DNA of 64,000 bases from JAAXIE01 sp965204245 (GTDB lineage: Bacteria > Chloroflexota > Dehalococcoidia > Lucifugimonadales > JAAXIE01), in assembly GCA_965204245.1 (NCBI GenBank), contig CBDBED010000009.1:62001-126000 (forward strand), given 5' to 3'. The notes under the pieces were generated by a model, which did no database searches, was not told where the DNA came from, and saw only the letters and a list, made by a program, of their open reading frames with translations. The position numbers and the translations under genes are program-made. Shown piece by piece: positions 58,968 through 64,000 of this stretch (positions are counted from its first letter, which is position 1; each line of letters begins with the position of its first letter).

Positions 58968-59231
58968 GGTTCCCTTGGTTCCTCCTGTGCGCTATGCGCA
59001 AATTCCTTACCTGGTGCTTTGCTGTCCGCTCCGACTTCTTTGATATGAAGTATCAACACTTGAGGCAAAATCAGGGCTGCCAAACGCAGCCCCCATGCCC
59101 TGTCCCGGTCTCTCTAGTTCCCGACCCCCCTCCCAGCTATATTTGTCCATCGATACGAAGTCTCAATTCAGGGCTCAACTGCTCGTGAATGGGGCGAACT
59201 CCACTGATGCTCAGCGGGCTATCATAGGGTG

Positions 59232-59325
59232 TTGTAAATAACTTGTGGGTAAATTCGCCATTGAATTGTGATAACTTAGCGGTGTCTTTTGGGCCAATTT
59301 GCCAGAATTGGCCCAAAAGGGCCCG
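59232..59325. repeat. Dispersed 94-bp unit, copy 2
   Basis: It begins TTGTAAATAACTTGTGGGTA and aligns with 53539-53632. It contains the perfect terminator stem at 59287-59318, whereas copy 1 has a degenerate stem. Confidence 0.7.
59287..59318 (-). terminator. Bidirectional terminator after the largest surface gene
   Basis: Perfect arms TTTTGGGCCAATT / AATTGGCCCAAAA with loop TGCCAG. On the minus strand it ends in TTTT-type pairing typical of an intrinsic terminator, 92 bases past the stop of the gene at 59411. Confidence 0.65.
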
Positions 59326-59410
59326 GTCCGAGGATTCGCGTCGGCTCTGCTCAGTACGCCCTGCCCCGTGCTGGTGATGAGGAGTGGAGGGACTGGAACC
59401 CTTACCCTCG

Positions 59411-62400
59411 TCAGCCGGCCTCGATCTCCCTCAGGGCCGCGGTCACCGGCTCCCAGCGCTCCCAGCCCCGGTCGGCGTAGCCCTGGGCCTCGTCCGCCGT
59501 CATGGGCGTCAGCGTCGTGCCGGCCACGCTCTCGCCGAAGGCCAGCAGGGCCCGGTCCCACCGGTCGGTGTGCTCCCTGTGGTCCACCCACACGGGGTCG
59601 TTGCGCCACTCGTACATCTGCGCGATGAGCTCGGCGTACTTGTCCTGCTCCTGCGACACCGCGCCCTCGTCCCCCTCGGAGCCGCAGTTGTCGCAGGGGT
59701 CGCTCTGCCCGCCCGGCTGCGGCTGCTGCGGCGCCTCGGAGAAGGTGAAGCTCAACTCGTTCGACCAGGGGCCCGATCCGTCACCATTCGCGGCGGCCAC
59801 CCGCACCTTGTAGTCGCCGGCGGCGAGGCTGGTGATGAAGGCGTGCCCCGTCTTGCCGCTGCCCAGGTCCCTCTGGGAGTCGTAGACCGTCAGGCTGCCC
59901 TCCTCGGGCAGGACGCCGACGGCCCGGGACGGGAAGGTCCCGCCGTCGGCTATGACCTGGACCACGTAGCTGGTCGCGCCGGTTACGTCCGCCCAGTCCA
60001 GGAACACGATCTGGATCCCGGAGGTGGTCGCGGCGCTGAACGCCGTGAGGCCCGGCGCATCAGCCGGGGCCGAGCCGCCGGCCAGGATGTTGACCGTGAG
60101 TGTCCGGCCGGCGCTGACGCCGTTGCGGTCGGTGGCGGTGTATGTCCAGAAGCCGGCTGTAGTGCGGGTGGGCGTGCCGGAGATGGTCCTGGTCCGTCCG
60201 TTGAAGGAGAGGCCGATGGCTGACAGGTCCGCCCCCTCCAGGAGGTACCGGATGCCGGTCCCCACCCTCGTCCCGCCTTCCGCCTCCGGCAGCGTGACGG
60301 AGACGCTCTCGCCCACCGTCCAAGTCTGCCAGTCTATCGCCGGGAGGGTCGGCGCCTCGTTCACGGCGATGGAGTTGGAGGCGATGACCCGGGCCCCGTT
60401 CTCGTCCTCGGCCCAGTAGTCCACGCTGTAGAACGCCTTCGCGGAGGGCGCGGTCGCGCCGGTGTCGCTGCTGAGGACGCGGGTGGCGGCATCGAAAGAG
60501 AAGCCCGGGGCGTCGTCGTTGATGGTCTTTTCCACGCCGCCGGTTATCGTCCGCCCGTCGACCACCCTCTGCTCTTTCACCCAGTAGGTCAGGCCATAGG
60601 TCAGCGTGCCGTGTCCGCCCGTGGCCTCCGGCAGCGTCGCCTCGATGCGCTCCGCCTGGCCGACGGTGTACTCGAAGATGGTGTCCTTGAAAGCCTGGCG
60701 CTCGTCTGCACCGAACGCCACAGGCGGGGCGACAGCCACCCGGAAGGTGAGGGAAACCGATGCGCCGGTCTCGTCGTCGGCGGTGTAGGTGACGGTGGCC
60801 GGGGTGTCGGTCCTGGCCGCGGGCGTGCCTTGGATCATCCTGCCCTGGCCCATGTACAGCCCTTCGGGCAGGCCCGTGGCTGTGTAGGTGACGTTGTAGA
60901 ATCCGCCGGTGGCCCTGGGCAGCCTGAGAGCGTCCATCTCAGCCTCGCTGAGGCCCAGGAGCGAGATTTCGCCGCCCTCCGTGAAGGTCCTGTCGTCCAC
61001 CGCGGCGCCGTCGAAGCTCAGCGAGGATTCCTGCAGGTTGAAGTAGTGGACCAGCGGGTCGCTGTTGGTGGCGAGGACCTCGATTGCGGGAAACCGGGGG
61101 GCGGACGCACTCGTCAGGCCGGCACCGGAAGTGCCGGTCCTGGCAGCTTCGTTGCTGTTCCGGGTGTTGCGGTCGGCGTTCTCCCGTTCCCTCAAGACGA
61201 CCGCCGTGATCGCGGTGTCGGTCCAGGTGGGGGTGAACGTGATGCTCTCAAGCCCGGTGGGGACGCGGACGGTGTAGCTGCGCGTGTGGGGATCGAACCA
61301 CGGGTTTGGGGCGAGTGGAAAGGTAAACGTTTCGCCATCGCGCGTGACCGTGCCGGCGATGCCCAGCCCGGTCAGGTTGGCGTTCCAGGAGCCCTGCCTC
61401 GTGACGGTGACCGTGTAGTCCCGGGTCGTGACCCCGTCCTCGGCGGCGACCCGTACCGTGAGCGCGTTCTCGCCGACATCCAGGGCGATGGCGTCGCTGG
61501 CCGCGCCGCTGTCCACCGCCGTGCCCTCCACCGTGACCGTGGCCTTGCCCGTGTGCTCCACCGTCGGGGTCAGCTTCACGTGGGTGATGCTGTTGGCCAC
61601 CGTGGCCGTGTAGGCCGTCGTGCCGGCGTGGAAGGTCGGCGGGTCGAGCGTCAGCGCCGAGAACGCGCCCCCTGCGCCAGCGCTGGCCGTCAGGCCGCTC
61701 AGGTTAGCGTTGGAGGAGGCCTCCCTCGTGACGTTGACCGTGTAGTCCTGGGTCGTGACCCCGTCCTCGGCGGTGACCCGTACCGTGAGCGCGTTCTCAC
61801 CTACGTCCAGGGCGATGGCCTCGCCGGCCTCGCCGCTGTCCACCGCCGTACCCTCCACCGTGACTGTCGCCTTGCCTGTGTGCTCCACTGTCGGCGTCAG
61901 CCGCACGTGGGTGATGCTGTTGGCGACCGTGGCCGTGTAGCTCGTTGTGTCGGCGGCGAAGGTCGACGGGTCCAGTGCCAGCGCGGTGAAGGAGCCTCCA
62001 GCGCTCATGCCGCTGCTGGCAGTCAGGTCGCTCAGGTTGGCGTTGGACCCCACCACCCGTCCCTGCACGGCGACACGGAAGCTCCCGCCGCGTTCGATCT
62101 CCTGCCAATGGTCGTTGCTGTCCGGCACCGTGAGGCTGTACTGACGAAAGTAGAAGTCCTGGATGGCCCAGCCGGGTTCGCCTCCGGCATCCTCGGAGGC
62201 AGAGTCCGTAGTGCCCAGGCGGATTCTGATGTATTTGTTGGTGTACATCACGATGTGGTAGTGCGTGTCCGGCGAGAGGACCGTGTTCACCGGCGCCGTG
62301 AAGGACAACCTGCCGGCGCTCGTGCTCGACGGGGGCGTCAGCTCCAGCAGCTTGACGTCCGGCTCCCCTCGCAGGTGCGCCGGCAAATCGAACGACGTGG

Positions 62401-63880
62401 TCGACCACAGTTCAACCCTGAACCTCGAAATGGCTTCGGCTGTGGACTCGGAGAGGACGTCGACCTTGATGCCCGACAGCCTGTAGCCACCGGGGGCGCT
62501 TCCCGTGCGGAACCTCATGCCGTACACGAAGTCGGCTCCCAGGCCTCTACCGAACTCGGGGATGCTGCTGACATAGAGCTTCTGCCCGAGGTTGCTGACC
62601 AGCGCGGTCCCCGGCCGCGAGACCGTCACCGTGTAGTCCCTGGTCGTCGAACCATCCGCCGCGGTGACCCGGACAGTGAGCGTGTTGTCGCCCAACTCCA
62701 GGGCGATGGCCGGGCTGGCCGCGCCGCTGGTGACCGCGGCCCCTTCCACCGTGACCGTCGCCCCCGCTTCGGCGATCGTCGGGGTCAGCTTCACGTGGGT
62801 GACGTCGTTGCCCACCGCGGCCCGGTAGCGCCTGGCGCCTGCGTCGAAGGCCGGGGACAGCGTCAGCATCCCGTCGAAGGTGGAGCCGTCGGCGCTCGTA
62901 GCCCCCGTCAGGGCGCTCAGGTCGGCGGTCGTAACCCGCGGGATCACGAAGCCCTTGATGGTCATGGACCAGACAAGGGTCCGGCCGGGGGTTCCCCAGC
63001 TCGACGATATCGTCGGCGGGACATCGCTTGTCTGGTGATGGAGGTCTCCGATGCTCCACCCGTAGTCGCTGTGCTGGTTGCCTAATGAAGTTACGTGCAG
63101 GCCGTTGTTGATCGTTGTGGAGTAGAGCACCACCCAGTACTGGGTGCTCGGCTCAAGCGTGGCGTTGTCGGGCGCCGCGAAGGACACCGCTCCCCGGTTG
63201 ATGGGATGCGGCGGCACCGTCAGGTCGTACAGCTTTACGCCCGGTTGGTTGGAGCCGGAGTTGGACCACACCTCCGCGCTGAGGTTATCCCGCACGGGTT
63301 CACGCACGTTGGCGTCGATCGCCACCTCGATGCTCGACAGCAGGTAGCCCTCGGAGTAGTTTCCCGTACGGAAGCTCTGCGCGCTCGTGAGGTTGCTTCT
63401 CAGGTGCGCAAGGAAGCCGACATATCGGCCCTGGCCCCTGTTGCTGACCAGGCGGACCGGCGCCTCCGGCAGCGTCACCGCCGCCCATTGTGACCAGTCG
63501 CTCGCGCTGTGACCGGCATACGGTGTCGACCGGATCCGGAACTCGTAGGTGGTCTCGGACATCAGCCCGGAAATCGTCTTGGTGAAATGATTGCCCTGAC
63601 TACCCGGATAGTCCACATCGGTGGCCGCGCTCGTGCCCTGCTCGCGATACTGGACCCGGTAGTTCTGAGTTCTGGGACTCCCGCCCCTTCTCCAGAACAC
63701 CTCCACGCTGGTCGGGCTGGCGACCGTCACCGCCAAGTCCGTCGGCGTTCCCAGCTTGTGGCCGGCGCTGACGGACGGCGCGCCCTCCGTGGCGAAGAAG
63801 ACCGCCAGCGCAATCAGGGCGGCGGCCAGCGGGAAGATGCTGACGAGTCGGGTATTCCTTGGCGTTGGTCGCTTAAACAT
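59411..63880 (-). CDS. Very large exported cadherin-like/putative-Ig repeat protein
   Basis: The 1489-residue product starts at ATG 63880 behind GCAAGGAGGCTTCGCT. Signal peptide: VSIFPLAAALIALAVFFATE. A fibronectin domain opens it (about 40-135). Beta-sandwich units at 140-320 and 430-620 alternate with cadherin-like sandwiches (near 330-420, 630-720, 740-830), two of them near-identical tandem copies. A putative-Ig block (860-1290) and a fibronectin domain follow. A linker with CDNCGSEGDEGAVSQ leads to a helical C-terminal domain (DKYAELIAQMYEWRNDP; TDRWDRALLAFGESVAG; PMTADEAQGYADRGWERWEP). It is probably a surface protein with its own regulated leader. Confidence 0.75.
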   Translation of the reverse strand: MFKRPTPRNTRLVSIFPLAAALIALAVFFATEGAPSVSAGHKLGTPTDLAVTVASPTSVEVFWRRGGSPRTQNYRVQYREQGTSAATDVDYPGSQGNHFTKTISGLMSETTYEFRIRSTPYAGHSASDWSQWAAVTLPEAPVRLVSNRGQGRYVGFLAHLRSNLTSAQSFRTGNYSEGYLLSSIEVAIDANVREPVRDNLSAEVWSNSGSNQPGVKLYDLTVPPHPINRGAVSFAAPDNATLEPSTQYWVVLYSTTINNGLHVTSLGNQHSDYGWSIGDLHHQTSDVPPTISSSWGTPGRTLVWSMTIKGFVIPRVTTADLSALTGATSADGSTFDGMLTLSPAFDAGARRYRAAVGNDVTHVKLTPTIAEAGATVTVEGAAVTSGAASPAIALELGDNTLTVRVTAADGSTTRDYTVTVSRPGTALVSNLGQKLYVSSIPEFGRGLGADFVYGMRFRTGSAPGGYRLSGIKVDVLSESTAEAISRFRVELWSTTSFDLPAHLRGEPDVKLLELTPPSSTSAGRLSFTAPVNTVLSPDTHYHIVMYTNKYIRIRLGTTDSASEDAGGEPGWAIQDFYFRQYSLTVPDSNDHWQEIERGGSFRVAVQGRVVGSNANLSDLTASSGMSAGGSFTALALDPSTFAADTTSYTATVANSITHVRLTPTVEHTGKATVTVEGTAVDSGEAGEAIALDVGENALTVRVTAEDGVTTQDYTVNVTREASSNANLSGLTASAGAGGAFSALTLDPPTFHAGTTAYTATVANSITHVKLTPTVEHTGKATVTVEGTAVDSGAASDAIALDVGENALTVRVAAEDGVTTRDYTVTVTRQGSWNANLTGLGIAGTVTRDGETFTFPLAPNPWFDPHTRSYTVRVPTGLESITFTPTWTDTAITAVVLRERENADRNTRNSNEAARTGTSGAGLTSASAPRFPAIEVLATNSDPLVHYFNLQESSLSFDGAAVDDRTFTEGGEISLLGLSEAEMDALRLPRATGGFYNVTYTATGLPEGLYMGQGRMIQGTPAARTDTPATVTYTADDETGASVSLTFRVAVAPPVAFGADERQAFKDTIFEYTVGQAERIEATLPEATGGHGTLTYGLTYWVKEQRVVDGRTITGGVEKTINDDAPGFSFDAATRVLSSDTGATAPSAKAFYSVDYWAEDENGARVIASNSIAVNEAPTLPAIDWQTWTVGESVSVTLPEAEGGTRVGTGIRYLLEGADLSAIGLSFNGRTRTISGTPTRTTAGFWTYTATDRNGVSAGRTLTVNILAGGSAPADAPGLTAFSAATTSGIQIVFLDWADVTGATSYVVQVIADGGTFPSRAVGVLPEEGSLTVYDSQRDLGSGKTGHAFITSLAAGDYKVRVAAANGDGSGPWSNELSFTFSEAPQQPQPGGQSDPCDNCGSEGDEGAVSQEQDKYAELIAQMYEWRNDPVWVDHREHTDRWDRALLAFGESVAGTTLTPMTADEAQGYADRGWERWEPVTAALREIEAG
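61410..62060. repeat. Two near-identical 327-bp tandem units inside the largest surface gene
   Basis: Copies begin near 61400 and 61727 and encode cadherin-like sandwiches (SITHVKLTPTVEHTGKATVT in one, SITHVRLTPTVEHTGKATVT in the other). A weaker third copy lies near 62640-62900. Unequal recombination could change the unit number. Confidence 0.75.
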
Positions 63881-63886
63881 AGCGAA

Positions 63887-63994
63887 GCCTCCTTGCGGAC
63901 TAGGACGTCGGCACTTGCTACAGCGACCAATCACCCCAACGGGCCCGCAAGGAGGCACGAAGCAGTGCCTGTATCCTTGCGGGCCTGGACAGGC
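63887..63994 (-). promoter_or_regulatory. Mutually exclusive RNA hairpins over the ribosome site of the largest surface gene
   Basis: In the minus-strand RNA, three segments occur in order. A (63994 to 63970) reads GGCCCGCAAGGA plus GGCAC. B (63957 to 63941) reads GUGCCUCCUUGCGGGCC. C (63898 to 63887) reads CCGCAAGGAGGC and contains the Shine-Dalgarno. A pairs with B (12 plus 5 base pairs with a 4-base bulge), freeing C. B also pairs perfectly with C over 12 bases, hiding the ribosome site. This is the layout of a translational switch. No known riboswitch family fits. Confidence 0.55.
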
Positions 63995-64000
63995 CAGACC

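Larger units (their letters stand above)
58968..59410. other. Intergenic region between the anchor-type and largest surface genes
   Basis: No gene is supported. The right part holds the second copy of the 94-base unit and the terminator at 59287. The 58968-59100 part is AT-richer and may contain the promoter of the operon at 58967; I cannot fix its boxes. Confidence 0.5.

Noticed and set aside
60611..63085. 824-residue plus-strand frame opposite the largest surface gene
   Set aside because: Antisense shadow of a repeat-rich gene; no ribosome site, signal or domain.

Overview
The window is GC-rich bacterial DNA. It combines a decayed mobile/defence fringe, an integrated conjugative or plasmid-like module, and a long run of secreted repeat proteins. 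The style of the secreted proteins (cadherin-like, Calx-beta, fibronectin III and putative-Ig domains behind very similar hydrophobic signal peptides, and one C-terminal domain I associate with marine Chloroflexota) suggests a Chloroflexota bacterium of the Dehalococcoidia/SAR202 type. That is inference from protein style; no rRNA gene is present to confirm it.

Layout. (1) About 1-5.3 kb: small tandem HTH proteins, a relic of an McrC-type restriction subunit, two tiny membrane proteins, an intact overlapping AAA-ATPase + PIN nuclease pair (possible defence or toxin unit) and a decayed IS1380-type transposase. (2) 5.4-16.1 kb, minus strand: conjugation genes (replication-relaxation protein, VirD4/TraG-like coupling ATPase, VirB4 ATPase, VirB2-like and VirB6-like membrane proteins) plus two genes broken by several frameshifts. 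A perfect bidirectional hairpin at 16.15 kb closes this block. (3) 16.4-32.8 kb, plus strand: an HTH/coiled-coil regulator, a duplicated non-coding segment, then small genes, DnaG-type primase, RAD52 annealase, TSCPD protein, SSB, RadC/JAB protein, DNA methylase and SNF2 helicase. These lead into a PRTRC cassette: ubiquitin-like protein C, protein F candidate, E2-like B, JAMM peptidase A and E1-like ThiF, followed by a DUF2958 protein and an acidic protein. (4) 32.8-35.4 kb: truncated IS1-type transposase and small accessory genes, including two GIY-YIG-like proteins. (5) 35.4-63.9 kb, minus strand: about fourteen secreted proteins or lipoproteins in apparent operons.

The most unusual signal is in region 5. 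Five operons are each preceded by a short leader ORF interrupted by a poly-C tract (8, 10, 10, 11 and 12 C). In three of them the reading frame gives the same three outcomes: 10 C ends the leader early, 11 C ends it in a stop overlapping the main start codon, and 12 C fuses leader and main gene in frame. All three states occur in this one sequence. I propose a three-state phase-variable leader switch for surface-protein operons. Other highlights are the complete prokaryotic ubiquitin-like cassette on the mobile element, a pair of mutually exclusive RNA hairpins over the ribosome site of the largest surface protein, and a phosphoribosyltransferase-fibronectin chimera made by a segmental duplication.

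Homopolymer lengths and frameshifts are the features most exposed to assembly error, so every conclusion resting on them needs read-level confirmation.
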